DNA of 64,000 nucleotides from Syngnathus acus (GCF_901709675.1 NC_051089.1:4442476-4506475); one strand, 5' to 3'; shown: positions 35,699 to 48,090, counted from the stretch's first letter. Numbers and translations: made by a program. The notes: generated from the sequence alone by a model not told the origin.

Positions 35699-36319
35699 TT
35701 CAACAATTGCATCCTCAATTAAAACGAATTTGTCTATCATGCACGATATTGAAGAAGTCTGCCAAATTTGAATGAATTTGAAAATTTTGACTGAATTGCA
35801 GGGATGGTACCCTGCAAACCTCTACTTGGGTTGGATGATCATTTCAAAGACTCCAAAAAAAAACCCCGAGTCTAAAAGCCTGTTTAGTGTTTGCATCTTT
35901 AATTGGTCCCATAATAATTATTGTATGCCATGGGAAAAGAGACAAATGTTATTTTTTAACATTTCTAAAAATTGCCTTGTTTTCCAAGTCAACTAGAAAT
36001 GCTTGGTTGCTGACAACTATTAGAATATAATCGACCAAACATATTTTGTATTCTAATAAAAGTAGACAAAGTCAAGTCAAGTCAAAAACAAAGGCACAAT
36101 GAGTGTACTTGTTTCACTTTGTGGGAAAGATGGAAAATGACAGTCATTGAGCACTTACAACACTGTGGAAATTCATCAATGACTCAGATGTAATGCAATT
36201 TCTTTTCCCAAGATACTCAATCAGACAAGTTTAGAAATGAGCTTCAAGACAAAATTCACTCATTCGCTTTAACTAACTATTATACCCTGCTTTAAATGTG
36301 AAAACCTTCAAAAGAGATT
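35699..36319. other. Unique DNA with (AAGTC)n
   Basis: A short (AAGTC) tract at 36070-36086 is a type often found at the edge of fish retroposons, but no element body is clear. No gene is recognised. Confidence 0.4.
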
Positions 36320-36720
36320 ATTATGCAGCTGCGAGCCCAACAAACAACCTTCTCTGGCTTTCTCTACTGGTCACTTCTGCACTTAAACCTGCTTATGGAT
36401 TGCCTTTTCTGTGTGGCCTGAGAGGGGTCAAGAGGTCAGGCCCTGGCATGGCATTGTAGGAGTGATTGTTCTCCAAAGGCCTTGGGTGTGGAATCCATCA
36501 TCATTAATGCATCAGCCTGCTCTTGTTAACCGGCTGGCCAAACAAGATGGAGAAGCTACATGGAAGGCCATTTTGAATTGGGGATCAAATTCTTCATTTT
36601 GGCTCATAATTGGTCTAAATGGGACGGCGCTAGAAAGGTCTCCAGGTCAGCAGATCGCCAATTGGAGCTTAACGCGTTTTGGTGGATATTTTTAGTGATA
36701 AGCATTCATCAATTAAGCAT
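36320..36720. promoter_or_regulatory. Candidate conserved non-coding element
   Basis: 400 bases without simple repeats, including CATCATCATTAATGCATCAG, GTTAACCGGCTGGCC, GCTCATAATTGG, CGCCAATTGGAGC and CATCAATTAAGC. The density of ATTA/AATT cores suggests homeodomain regulation. Overlapping frames are not gene-like. Confidence 0.33.
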
Positions 36721-38814
36721 TGTTGATTTGTCGGTTTGGGCAAAATGTCTGGAAACAGTCCAAATGATTCCAAAATGGCCGCCTGAAAATCAGTATGGCA
36801 GACCTCCTGTGACTTATTAGTCATGGCTTCTTGAGACCTTTTTGATAGACAGAGAATTTCATGTTGCTAAACTAGATTTAAAAAAATATCCAAAGACAAT
36901 ACTCCAAAATACAAATAAAGAAACAATACAATTTCAATTGGATTCCTATGAAATGGGTCATGTGGAAAAAGAGGACCATCTGCCATGCCACAACGTCAGG
37001 ATAGACCACCAGTACGACGGCCCCAACAGCTGCGCATCTTCACATTTGACGACGTCGCTTAAATGTACGTTTCTGTCGACGTGTTTACTCAAAGACTGCG
37101 AACCTGCCGGAGACATCGCCACCCGCCACTAATATTAGCGTTCCTCTATCTAACCCGACCAATTAAAAGTGTCCGCATGATATAGATGAGAGGAGCCAGC
37201 TGCTGAGGTTCCGCACAAAACCAAAGTCTAAAAGCAAACAATCTCCCCTTGCGCCCCTATTTGATCCTTGTTGCAGTTTAACCTTTGAACCCAAATGGGA
37301 AGCTAACTAATGAATTCCATATTTTTCCAAAGGCGGAGAGCAGGATTGGCTGTTAGTGACTATCAATCAAAAGGCGACAGAGCGGGATGGTCGCAGGTTG
37401 AACCAAAGAACCAAACCTCTGTTTGACCCCCCCCCCCCCCCCCACACACAAAATTTAATTTCTTTATCTTTTGGGGTTCTTTTGAGATGCCACCACAGAA
37501 GGACAAAAATGTGATGATAACCAAAGAATAGAAACAGAAGTAGTTGTGAGATCATAGAGTAATTTATAATTTTATGAAATCTGTGAGAAAGCCGTAGCAA
37601 ATAAGCAAAGATTTAACGCTTAGAACCTCATAACTCCGTTTGTGGGGCAAAGGTGCTAAGCACTCACTCACCGTGCTGACCTCATTATTTTCTATGTGGG
37701 AAAAAACGTTTTGCAATCCCAACTGTGTCCCTGAACAACTTATATTTGACCTTCGGGTTTCCACGTTTATTTTATGACAAGTGTTCTTCAATGTGACTTA
37801 AATGAGTCCACTTTGCCTTTGTACGGAAGGTTTCCCATGAACGCCACTTCCTCTAATGTAACTCAGGCTGCAGGAACTTCAAATTGAGGCCTTTGATGAG
37901 CGCAAAGTTAACATCAGAAGAAGAACTAAGTCGGTGAAAGGTGACAAGCGACCGTGGGTGGGTTCATTGAGGTGGGAATGACAGGTGCGCGCTTTCCCTC
38001 CGAAGCGGCACATTAAGAAAAAAAAAAATGTTCCGAAACTATTGCGGCAGATAAGGAGCGTGTGAAAAATCGATGGGGGAGCTCAGTTGTGACGTGCTGA
38101 CTAATTCTTGGAGGAGCGAGACAGAGCAAGGAAGGAGGCTTTTAAAGGACGTCCACAGGAGATAAACCAACGTTCACATGGGAACTGCAGTAGCCCCTTT
38201 TCCTAAAGTCACCAAACCTTTTTTTTTTTTAGTTGAGTGCTTTGAACAGTGGGAAAAAAATGAGGGGACCTGGGGGAGGGGGGGGGGGGGGGAACGGCGT
38301 AATCTCCCCTCCTAAGCCCTCGCCTATTTATCATGGTGGTAATGATAAGAATCTGATTTGGGGGTGGAGGAAAAAAAGGTGAACCCTGAGATGGGTCAGA
38401 GCCTCGCGCCGGGCGGTAACACGATCTGCAGGAGAGTGCTGATAACCCGGGACAATACCAGAGGGGGACGCCTGGCAGATAAATAAAACAAACAGGGCTA
38501 TAAAAGTGGGAGGAGGGTGGTGGCCTTCCACACGTGGTGGCGGCGGCAACATCAGGCCTAAGAATAGGAACACAATGATGGCTGGAGGAAGAAGAGGGAT
38601 GCTGGGGAGGAGATAAAGACAGAAAAGGGGGATGACACTTTTGGAAGAGGCCTGCAAACAAAAGTGACACAAACAACGCCGGCTTGTCTGTTTAGTTATT
38701 ATTGTCACATGGAGGAACATGCTCAACATACAAATCTATGGCCTTATAATAATATTTATATGCAAGTTAGTTCAAAGACGGCATTCGAAATATTCTCAGC
38801 TGGAATTTTCGATT
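36721..38814. other. Unique DNA with C-, T- and G-runs
   Basis: Contains a 17-base C run (37427-37443) next to CACACACA, a T-run at 38219-38230 and a G5-A-G15 run at 38272-38292, all mutation-prone. 38020-38160 and 38390-38560 are CpG-rich. Frames of 132-155 codons on the minus strand (38209-38729) translate pyrimidine-rich sequence into Pro/Ser/Leu-rich strings and are not considered genes. Confidence 0.4.
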
Positions 38815-39016
38815 TACTGTAATGTCTGGACTATAAACTGCAGCAGCTAAAATTATAAACCACAGGTGTTTTAATTTCCATATATGAGAATATACGCAAA
38901 TCATACAATGACATACAAATCATGAAAAATCCACATATAAGCCGCACTGGACTATAAATCGCGTGGCTCAAAGCTTGTCCAAAAAAGTAGCGGCTTATAG
39001 TTCGGAAAATACGATA
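38815..39016. mobile_element. Terminal-inverted-repeat element (MITE), copy 2, worn
   Basis: The left end ACTGTAATGTCTGGACTATA is answered by CGGCTTATAGTTCGGAAAAT then ACG at 38991-39013. Internal GCCGCACTGGACTATAAATC repeats the terminal phrase. The ends are degenerate, so the copy is older than those at 30580 and 48125 and belongs to a different subfamily (core AAACTGC/AAGCCGC). There is no coding capacity. Confidence 0.7.
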
Positions 39017-39777
39017 ATTCATATTCCACAGATAAAATGTTAATCAGAATACTTTTACGTTGCAGATTTGCCCCAAGGTTGCTAGCGGGCGTCTTAAGGT
39101 CACTCGATGACCCTCTGGGGCCATCCGAGGAACAACAACTTGGGAATCTTCGCTCTCTTGCAAAGTGAGGTCATGTTTTCCAAAAACCATGTTCTCATGT
39201 TGCCTGGCACACGCTATCAACATGCTTTGTGGAAATACGGCCAAGCAGACATACGGGCATCCTGTGCCATCGGGAGCGCTAACAATGGACGAAAAACAAG
39301 TCGCTGATACTGTACGAGCCGGTCCCTCCGGGAGATAAAAAAGCCGCCCCTTGTGTTGTGTGGCTTGTGTTTGCCTCCCACGTACTAGTGGATTAATGGC
39401 TGGAGCTGCTGTGCTGAGATGACTGATGACTTTAGAGCTTTGAACCCCCCCCCACACACACACACCAAGCTGTCACCTCACTGTCTCCGGCGGGGTCGCT
39501 GGACGGCGTCACCTCGCTCTTACAGGAGATAAAGGTGACAAGATGATGTCCCACAGGCCCCGCTGTCAATCGATGGATCATTAAAAAACAAAAGCACCTG
39601 CAGAGAATCACGTTCCTTTGCGTCAAGTTAGACTATATAAAATATAATGTTCAGTTTTAATAATCAAAGATTGTAATTCGATTATTATTAGATTTTTTTA
39701 TTATTGTGATTGTAGTTAACACAGCAGAGCGAGTAGGTGCCGTTCCTAATATTTTGACCATCCCTCATACCTACTGT
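39017..39777. other. Unique DNA, possibly partly regulatory
   Basis: 39016-39060 begins with AATTCATATTCCACA, also found at 60206-60220, so it is probably the edge of an old interspersed repeat. 39480-39600 contains CGCTGTCAATCGATGGATC and CpG-rich unique sequence. No gene is recognised. Confidence 0.35.
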
Positions 39778-39802
39778 GATGACTCCTCACGCCGGAGTCA
39801 TC
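39778..39802. promoter_or_regulatory. Perfect palindrome of AP-1/MAF-like half sites
   Basis: GATGACTCC (39778-39786), a 7-base spacer and GGAGTCATC (39794-39802) form a perfect 9-base inverted repeat. Each arm contains the TGACTC/GAGTCA half of an AP-1 site. It lies in a CpG-bearing block (39720-39910) with CACCTAATTATGACTCGG, which supplies a third TGACTC. Function is inferred. Confidence 0.45.
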
Positions 39803-40879
39803 AAAACACCTAATTATGACTCGGTCCTGACGTGCCCGCTCACGACTGTAAACATCCGCAAGACGATTTAGATGTGAATCATGGTTGAATTTATGGATGT
39901 ATTACTTGTTTGTCATTCGGGGCGAGAAACATGTAGCGTCTTAGTTGAATGATTAAAGGAGACAGATCTTCTACCAAGTTTCTTGTACTATTTATTTTGA
40001 ATGACAGTATAGTGGACATGCCATTTATTCTGAATTAAAGTAGATAGCAGTGCGATTGAGACAAGATCTATTTAGCTATGGATGTTTGATTATGACAGCG
40101 CTTCTCATTTGTTGAAAACTGAAGAAAGCCCATCTTTCATACTACATACATTCTCTGGAAAATTTAGCTTTTTTATTAGGACAAAGTTCCCAGAGGCTGG
40201 CGAGGCAATAAAAAGTCGAGTAGATAAAAGAGAAGCAGGCGAGGATTAGGAAAGGGATGAAAGCTTTAAAGTTTTCCATATTATCTTGTGAAAAGCCGTG
40301 TTCTTCGCTCGCTCCCATTACAGTTTTACCTTCATTACGTTGAAGGACACAAAGAACGTGCGTCCGATGGGATGCTTTCCACGTTTTCATTTGTAGTGAG
40401 AAAAAGGCAGTAAATTAGGGACGTTGTGGTGTGACTCATCCTCAAAAGCCTCACCCCTCCCTTCCTTCCTTTTTGGCGCGTCTAAGAAACTCTACGCGAG
40501 TCGTGCAGACTCATAAAAAGCAGCGGCGCAGAGACGTCGACATATCTGAAGCTTGCAAAGATAAACACACTCAGGTATTCATTGCACATTTAATAGGCTG
40601 CCGCAAAAAAAAAAATATATATATTCTGTCCTCTTTGGCTTTTGTGTTGATTGCACCTCTATTGTATTATAAAAAGCCAAAGTCTGAAACTGAGACCTGG
40701 AAATGAAGACTGAAATATTGATTTCTTATTTCATCTGTTTAGTCCACAGCATCAAATAATAAAAAAATGACTTGGCTTCACTATTACAATACTTTTGGAT
40801 GGGCCGAAAAAAGTTAAAGGCAGTTCTAATGTAGAAATACAAGCAATAAATGTAGTCGGAATACAGAATGTATCCGTTT
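39803..40879. other. Unique DNA, no gene
   Basis: 39800-39910 and 40480-40560 are CpG-rich. An A-run with TATATATA lies at 40605-40625. No coding feature is recognised. Confidence 0.4.
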
Positions 40880-41170
40880 TATTTTTTAAAAAACCATCTG
40901 TGAAGTGTGCGGGCTTTGTACGCCACAGATGCTTCTTTTGTGACTCGCTCCAAATCTTAATAAGCTGTTAAAATATTTGCCGAGGCGGCTTTTCTTCATG
41001 TCTCTCCCTCTCTTTTTTTTATTGGTGTTATTATTATTTATACCTTTTCATGGGCAAAAAAATGGAGATGTCCACTAAATGTGATTGATTGGCCTTAAAA
41101 AAAATGGCCATTATTGCCATTAAGCGCCACATGTCAGCTGCCGCTTTTGTGGCGGCTGTATTTCTAAGCT
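40880..41170. promoter_or_regulatory. Candidate conserved non-coding element
   Basis: Contains CTTAATAAGCTG, TGTGATTGATTGGCC (PBX/HOX-like and CCAAT), GGCCATTATTGCCATTAAGC and CAGCTGCCGCTTTTG. One T-run interrupts it near 41010-41021. Regulatory role inferred. Confidence 0.33.
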
Positions 41171-42185
41171 AACCAGTGATCCATGAGCGCAGGCAGGAGG
41201 AGGAGGAGAAGGAGGAAGAATGTAACGCCCTGAAAGAAAATGCCCATCTCTCTCTCTCTCTATGGATCTGCCACATGATTAAAAATACAGCTGCAGACAC
41301 GAGCGTATAAGAGGCAAAGCCAGTCAAAGAAAGAAGAGGGGGGGGAAGAAAGGGGTTGAACTCTGAATTATAGAAATCACTTCTTTTCAGGAGAAGAATA
41401 AAAGGCATCTTGGGGGCTGATGTATACAAACGTAGCAGTGTGCACGTGTGAGTGGGGGCAAAAACCTGGTGGAATGAGGCCAGGGATGCTAATGCTAGCA
41501 CCGGCTAATGTTAGCATTCCACGGCTGTAGAAAAACTAAACGATGACATACAACAGGTGTTGCTAAACTTGCGTATCGAGTACTTTATAGTTTGATGCTA
41601 GCTAAATTGAAAATAGTTTCAACCTCATCTGTTTTTTTGGTTGATTTTCAAATAACAGGCAGTGTTCCAATTTTACTGGAAAACTGTAGAGTTGAATTAT
41701 GCCACATAAATTAAATAAGAAGAAATTTAATCAAAGTAAAGATGATTTAGAGTCAAGCTGACATCTGTTAGGGAAGAAAAACTACATTTCATCTGCAAAA
41801 GCTGTGTTCATTGTCAAAATTAAAGTCGTAAAACCATCACGGAAACGGTCATAAAAAACTAGAGAGTCCTTGTCGGAATTTGCATATTAATCTAATGTTG
41901 CACCCGTCTCATTAAAACTTTTACTGGACACAATCAAATTGAAAAACAGGAAATTGTGTCCTCTGCCAAGAGAAATGCACATCAAGTGTCACACGACAAA
42001 TCGTCTCTGGCCAAATTGAGTCAGAGTAGTAGTTTTAATGACATAAAAAGAGTGTGTTTAAAAAAAGAATACCTGTTATACTTTAAGATGCAAGCATCCT
42101 CCGAGTATTGATGAGGAAGTGTTGGTCCATAGTTCCAATTCATGCACAAAGTTGCGGTCGTGTCATCTGTAAAATAGTTAAGCGC
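41171..42185. other. Unique DNA with a GCTAATG inverted repeat
   Basis: At 41484-41520 GGATGCTAATGCTAGC is followed after four bases by GCTAATGTTAGCATTCC, an imperfect hairpin of about 14 pairs. (CT)n lies at 41248-41261 and G-runs at 41338-41345. No gene is recognised. Confidence 0.45.
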
Positions 42186-42270
42186 CATTTATTGTCAAGA
42201 ACACATGTTTATATGCATTGCGCAAAATTCGACCTCTGCGTTTAAACCCATCACAGTGGCAAACACAAGC
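42186..42270. mobile_element. SINE/LINE 3'-end remnant
   Basis: The words TTTATTGTCAAGAACACA, then GCGCAAAATTCGACCTCTGC and GTTTAAACCCATCACAG parallel the central phrase of the SINE at 23235-23265 (AAATTTGTCCTCTGCATTTA then ACCCATC). It is a worn, truncated copy related to that body. Confidence 0.55.
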
Positions 42271-43707
42271 AGCAAATATTAAAATCATAAGCCGAATCGA
42301 TTATTGTGTTTAGTGTCTATAAAATCTTATTAATTTGCTTCATCTGTGCTCTGAATGGACCATTGTTTGTCAGTGAATGAATAATGGATGACCTGAAAAG
42401 TCATTGGATACGTCACCAGTTCAACATCTATTGAGTTGTTTTAGGAGGAAAAAAAGAATTGAGGCATAGCCCTAGCATATTTTATTTTATTTTATCATTA
42501 ATGCTATTTTATTTTCTGACTTTATTTTATTTTGCAAACAAAGTTCATACATGACTCAATATTATAAGATGCACATTGCAAACCAGAATTCAAATCAACG
42601 CAATCAATGTTAAATTCAAGATAACAACAGACAAGGTTAGCAATGAGTGCAGAGCGGGATATGCCTCGACGATGAGGTCACAGTCCAAGTCCCATGCGTC
42701 AAAACCCACTTGGGGGGTTAACTTGGTGGGCGAGCACATTCAATTAAATCATGAAAACACATCCATCATTTCAAGCAGTACGCAGGTCCTTGATACTTCC
42801 TGATTTGTGAATCCCCTTCAAAAAAAAGATAACAAAAAGCTGCCCTTGTGGAAAGTGTCTGATATCGGTGTTATTCCAAACATGACAAAGTGGGTTAAAT
42901 AGTTTTGTCAGCTCCGTTTTCTGCTGATGGATGATTATAAAGAAAGGTCAAGTGAGTATGTATCTTTTTACATTTTCTGATGCCATCATTAAGAAAATGA
43001 TTTTGCAGGATATCCAAGTCAAAGTGATATCATTATGAAAATGTTTTTTTTTTTTTATGAACGGTACTACTATCAAAGTTCTACAGGTACTTCCTCCCCT
43101 TTTCTGGAGGTATTCTAGCCTCATTTGAATGTTCCTATTTGGGCAACACAATGATGACAGATGGATCAATGCAAAGTGTTTATGGTGGTCTTCAATGGTC
43201 AACAAAATATATACCATATTTTCTAGAAAGGGTGGCCCCTTATTTACATTTAAGGGCTCAAACAGCTGGCGTGTCACGTTAATCAGATAAAAACATCCTC
43301 ATATCCATAATTGTAATCAAGATTGACAGGAATGTCAAATGGGGCATTCATGGGAAGCAGTAACCATGATGACAGGGTGGGTTTCAACATGCCCACCTGG
43401 CAGGCGAGACTGGGCTGTTTGCTTAGCGACATTAGCTTTCTCAGTGGGGCTCCTGCGTTACATTCAAGTCCGCCGCACACAAACACACACACACACAGTG
43501 GTATCTAGAGTGTGTAATAGGAGCCAAAATAAAGAGGCACTTAAGGTTTGGCCCTAGCGTGCACAAAGGCTTCCTCAGTGTGGCGTATAATAGGGCCTGA
43601 CCGGGTTACCCCCTCTTTAACCCGCCCCATTTTCACCCCACATCTGTGTTATGAATGTACAAGTGTTAATTCAACACGTAAGCATGCATTTTGTAAGCAC
43701 ATTCCAA
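42271..43707. other. Unique DNA, no gene
   Basis: Repeated TTTTATTTTA words lie at 42480-42535 and a T-run at 43046-43057. Frames near 42948-43277 and 43283-43557 resemble no family. Confidence 0.4.
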
Positions 43708-43726
43708 AGCAACAGGTGGCGCTATA
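43708..43726 (+). promoter_or_regulatory. CTCF-like motif (moderate)
   Basis: AGCAACAGGTGGCGCTATA matches the AGGTGGCGC variant of the CTCF core but lacks the upstream CC. Such words are also frequent inside fish repeats, so the call is weak. Confidence 0.25.
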
Positions 43727-45674
43727 ACCCCCAAAATGTACAATTGGGTAGCCACTCATATTTTGACTAGCAATTAGGGATTTCAAGTTTGGCAGGCGGA
43801 TCATGGTAACCCCGTGTTAATAATCTGATTGTTCATTGTCACGTATTACATGTTTTTTTTGTCACAAAAGCGCAAGTAAAGACATTAAAATGTATCTGTA
43901 GCTCGCCGTGCGTGTTCGCCATTGTCTCTTAAGACCTGCTTGTCATCGTTCCTGATCTTCCACTCACTCCGATGCCCAATTGTGAGCGCTGTTTGGTGCT
44001 TGATTGGGGTGGGGGGGAACCTGTGGATGCTCGGAGATATGGCTTCCCAGTGTCTAGAGGACAATTAGCCACCTATCAAAGAGCCACCAGGCCGTCCTCC
44101 CTGATTTGCTATCAGTGTAATGAGGGGGGACATTCGATTCTCTGAGCAAACTGCCCGAGCGCAGCCTCCTCGGCATGAACAACTAGAAGGTTAAAGAGAG
44201 TAATACCTCAACACGGACACCCCTTTAAGTGGGAGGGGGCGGAGGTGGGGGGGTTGCACTTTGCATTCATCTCGGTCTCCAGTGACTCTCCAGTAGTCAC
44301 AAGACATCAATTTGTGGGGACAGTTACAATGGTTGTTATAGTTGGGATGGCCGCAATAAATCGATTAGTCGAAAGAATTTGCGCAATTGTTGATTAATCA
44401 CGTCTTGAAGCATTTTTGGGCAAAATGGGACCGCCACCAGCAGATACGATCATAATAAACTAATTTGTAAATTGAGTAGTGTCAAGCCTCTGGACAATGT
44501 TCACAAAATTGCCATGGAAACAGAAGTACAGAACATTTAGCAGAAAAACACGACTGGAATTTTGTCGCTTTTATCACGTAAATATAAAAGACTTGACATC
44601 GCGGCAACAGCATTTGTGGCATTATTACGATCATAACTAAAACACGACCGTTAGAGCCCATTGAAAAAGTGTGTTGCAATTGGACAGAATTTCCATGTTT
44701 ATTGGATTTTTATTTACACGCTGACAAAAGGGGGCCATCTGCCTCCAGCAGCTCCCTATTGAGTAGTGTTCCCATGAAAGCTTCTCTCCACCACCACCAC
44801 TGCCCATATTGAACGCACAATGTCCAACTCTTAAAGCAGCAACGCGAGTTAAAATATGACTTCATGGATTTATGATGCTCAAGTTAGCAATCATAATCCT
44901 GAGTGTTTTCCTGTTTACTTCTCAACATAAATAGTAGCTAACATTCAGTTTTCACTCTTATGTATTAGACTGAGTATAACCAAGTGGCCGTCCACGCGCC
45001 CCTCACAAACTCTTCGCATGAAGGTGAGAGCCTTGTTAAAAGATAAGCACGGCCCTCCCCACGCCCCACGGTGACCAAGCGAGGTCATATTTCGGAGGGG
45101 GTTATCAAGCGGCTCATTGCATGGAGGCCTGGTCGCAGCAGGAAGCAGCTGAACAAAGTTACTATTAGCAGCGCTGCTCTCACTCGCCTTTAATTGGCTT
45201 TGACTGCATATGTTTAAATCCAACAGTGGGATGACGAGGAAGAGAAGGAGGAGGGAAACCCAAGTGTGTCAGTTTGTCCAGACACTGTGGCACTGTGGGG
45301 AGGGGTCAAGCACTGACTGGAACAAGCCCCCCCTTCCCCGCCCCCTATATGCACCTCTGGTGGTCTCAGCTCATTTCCTCAAGTCAGCGGGAAGCACAGA
45401 CGCAGCGTGCACAGCGGCAGTGTGGACACCCACATTGGGGTGTAACATGGGCACTTGTAATCCATGACCTAACACCACTACACCCTCTCCTGACCCCCTA
45501 TACACGAAAACACACACACTTTCTTTGACCCCCTCCCTCGCTGTCTTTTTCTTTCACACACACCCAAACATACAGTACCCAGTGCTGCAAGGTACAAGAT
45601 GACAACTTTTGTCGCTGTCCAAAAAGGTCCAAATCATTTTGAATTTCTTTTTAATATAATTGGCTTGAGCATGT
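43727..45674. other. Unique DNA, partly CNE-like
   Basis: 44050-44170 (GACAATTAGCCACC, CTATCAGTGTAATGAGG) and 45040-45200 (GGTCATATTTCGG, GCCTTTAATTGGC) have an enhancer-like texture. G-runs occur at 44012-44020 and 44229-44250. No gene is recognised; frames at 45210-45528 are proline-rich chance frames. Confidence 0.35.
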
Positions 45675-45760
45675 TGATTTAGTGGTTAGCATATCTGCCT
45701 AAGAGTTTTGAGTTGAAATCAAATTTTTTGCCTTCTTGTGTATGATTTGAAAAAAAAGAG
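45675..45760 (+). mobile_element. Worn tRNA-like SINE head
   Basis: TTTAGTGGTTAGCATATCTG followed by CCTAAGAGTTTTGAGTTGAA, then TGCCTTCTTGTGTATGA, preserves the order of a common fish repeat with a TAGTGGTTAGCA A-box region and a GTTCGAATC-type B box (here GTTGAAATC). The copy is strongly decayed and short. Confidence 0.5.
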
Positions 45761-45764
45761 AATA

Positions 45765-46075
45765 TAAAGATGTAATCTTATTCATAGTAATTAGTGATTT
45801 TGTAAAGTCATAATTTTAGGATGAGTTATAATTTTGAGAATTAAGTTGCAATTTTATATAGTCGTGATTTTGAGAATAAAGTTATTATTTTTAATAGAAT
45901 AGAGTTGTAATTTTCCCGAAATTACTCACAATTCTAAGAGAATTAATTCATGGCGTTATGAGCATAAAGTTATAATTTTATAAGAATGAAGCCATCATTT
46001 CACGAGAAAAGTTAAAATTTTGCGAGAAAAATCTGAATTTTACAAAAATCAAGTCATAATAGTCCCAAAATAAAA
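45765..46075 (+). repeat. Worn minisatellite, unit about 20-23 bases
   Basis: A phrase like AAGTTATAATTTTGAGAAT recurs about a dozen times with variation, for example at 45809, 45828, 45851, 45881, 45906, 45965, 45988 and 46010 and in the flanks. It directly follows the worn SINE head. Frames through it are chance translations. Confidence 0.75.
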
Positions 46076-46299
46076 TCTTATTTTTTGTAATAAAAAACTT
46101 AACATTTAAAAATATGTATTTGTAGAGGTGAAAAAATTTACCTTTATGTAAAAAACTGAATCTCCTGAATAATTCAGTTAGTATGTTGATCTGAAGAAGA
46201 TGCAACGGATGCAAATGTTACCGTCTATTAGGACCAACACCAACTAAAATCGGAACCGTCAAACTACTGTATGTGCTCACACTTTTCCTCCAAAGGTCC
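46076..46299. other. A/T-rich unique DNA
   Basis: Nothing recognised beyond the trailing edge of the minisatellite. Confidence 0.4.
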
Positions 46300-46780
46300 T
46301 CCTACTTGTGAACATTACAGCGGCCGTTTCCAAAAGCCACCCGGTGAAAGCGGCAGTAAACTTGGCAACAGCGCTGAGATGCAAAGCCGTCCGCGTTGGC
46401 TCCAGGCACCGAATTAGTCCGGCCTGTTTCTAGTTAGACAGTCATTAAAGAGATCTTACAGCCACAGCAAATGGTTTCCTGTCCTGAGTGCTTAACTCCT
46501 GTAGTAGGAAATGTCCTGGGCCGTAAAGCCTGAACCCCGCTTCCTGAACAGTTTTTATTTTTTTTTAAAGTGACCACAGAGGGCAGGCGGCGTGCTCGGA
46601 CCAGTTTACGCGAGGTCCAATCAAATTGTGGCGGGATCCTGTTTGACCTCGTTGTGGCACTGCCCGTTTAAACAGGTGGCGTCCATTTATGGCGGCGTGA
46701 TACGGGAATGAGAGGCTTATTCAGGAGAAATAACAGGGAGGGAAAAGAAAAAATAAATAGTGAAAGCTGCATTGCTAAGA
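46300..46780. promoter_or_regulatory. Candidate conserved non-coding element
   Basis: CpG-bearing unique sequence with CACCGAATTAGTCCGG, CAGTCATTAAAGAG, GTCCAATCAAATTGTGG and CATTTATGGCGGCGTG. One T-run (46556-46566) divides it. Enhancer-like texture; not tested. Confidence 0.3.
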
Positions 46781-48070
46781 AAATATAATTCATCAAGGCA
46801 GGGATGCACAATGGACATTTAAGTTGCTGCCCTTGGGATGGAGACAACTAATTACCGGGTTAAAAGTCACAATGATCATTTTGCACGACAAGGTAAGCAA
46901 TTTCCAGAAATTTCCACAAATTCTGCATGTTCAATACTTTTTTACTCACCAATGCCTCAAGTACTTGCTACATAAAATTTAACACAACAACAAAAACATC
47001 ACGATTCCCCCAATGTGTCAAACTGATGTCGTATAGCGCCAACTACTGTTGAGGAGGACTTAGTGTCAGATTTTATTTGCCTGGCTGCCTCTATGAACCT
47101 AAAAATAAGGCTCATCCCTAACCAATGAGCATTTCTAATTCATTATATAGAAACTAAATGTCTTCTGGCTGGTCTAAATTAAACAAGAAAGCATTCATAG
47201 TTTTGGAGGACCACCACCTGTCAACGGCGGTGACTCCTTCCTGTTTTTGTCTTTTGAACAAAAGCTCTGTCTTGCCAGTGCTTTGTGTCTGGCCTGTAAG
47301 TGCATGCATCATCTATTAGTCATGTGCAAACACATTCAGCTTCAAGGCGACCTTTTACAGCTCCGACCTCGCATATGTCTCCTTGTTGTTGCAAGACAAA
47401 GGCTGAAAATATGATATTACAGCAACAGGCGCACCGGAGTAGGGAGTGCCGGTGTGGAAGCTGGGGGGGTGCCTGGAGATGAGTACTTACATGACTGTTA
47501 TGAATCAAAGCACTCAGGAGTGGATAAAAGTACCGTAAACGTCAGGTTAATAGCTGGCTGCGACGTGCATATGACTTTTTAAAAGGAGGAGGCCAACAAT
47601 GAGTGCGTTGTAAAAATAAGAAAGAGGCGGGGTTACCGGCAGGTCAGATTCCTGAAGTCAAGACTTCAAGTGATACAAACAACAAGCAAAGGTTGGGAAA
47701 TTGGCACATAAATGAGCCATTGAATCGCATATAATAAAAGAATCACTAACATGATTGGTATAAATTCAAAACCAGCGATCATTTTCAGGAAAAGTAAACC
47801 TAAGTCATAAAAACAAATGTGAAAAATATTGGACCAGAATTAATTTGTAAAAAGTCAAGATGCTTGTCATATTTTTATGCTGAGTTTTTGAATAAAGTTA
47901 TCTAACTTAGTCAATCAAAAATTTCACGGCACGACAAGAGAACAAAGTTGTAATTCAAGACAAAATTATATGTGATCTCTAACACCACAAATTTTTTATT
48001 TTAACTCACGACTACATTGGCTTTAAAACCCAGTTGTATGTGTTTAGTTTCGTGTACGCTGTTACCCTTG
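46781..48070. other. Unique DNA, no gene
   Basis: 47830-47990 contains worn AAAGTTGTAATT-like words resembling the minisatellite at 45765. ATAGCGCCAACTACTG at 47033-47048 weakly resembles a CTCF core. No gene is recognised. Confidence 0.4.
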
Positions 48071-48090
48071 GCCTCTAGGGGGCAGTGTGG
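48071..48090 (+). promoter_or_regulatory. CTCF-like motif
   Basis: GCCTCTAGGGGGCAGTGTGG fits the CTCF core (TAGGGGGCA) well on the plus strand. It lies 35 bases upstream of the MITE at 48125. Occupancy is unknown. Confidence 0.45.

Noticed and set aside
38209-38729. Minus-strand frames of 132 and 155 codons
   Set aside because: They overlap each other in different frames and translate pyrimidine-rich, partly low-complexity DNA into Pro/Ser/Leu-rich strings.
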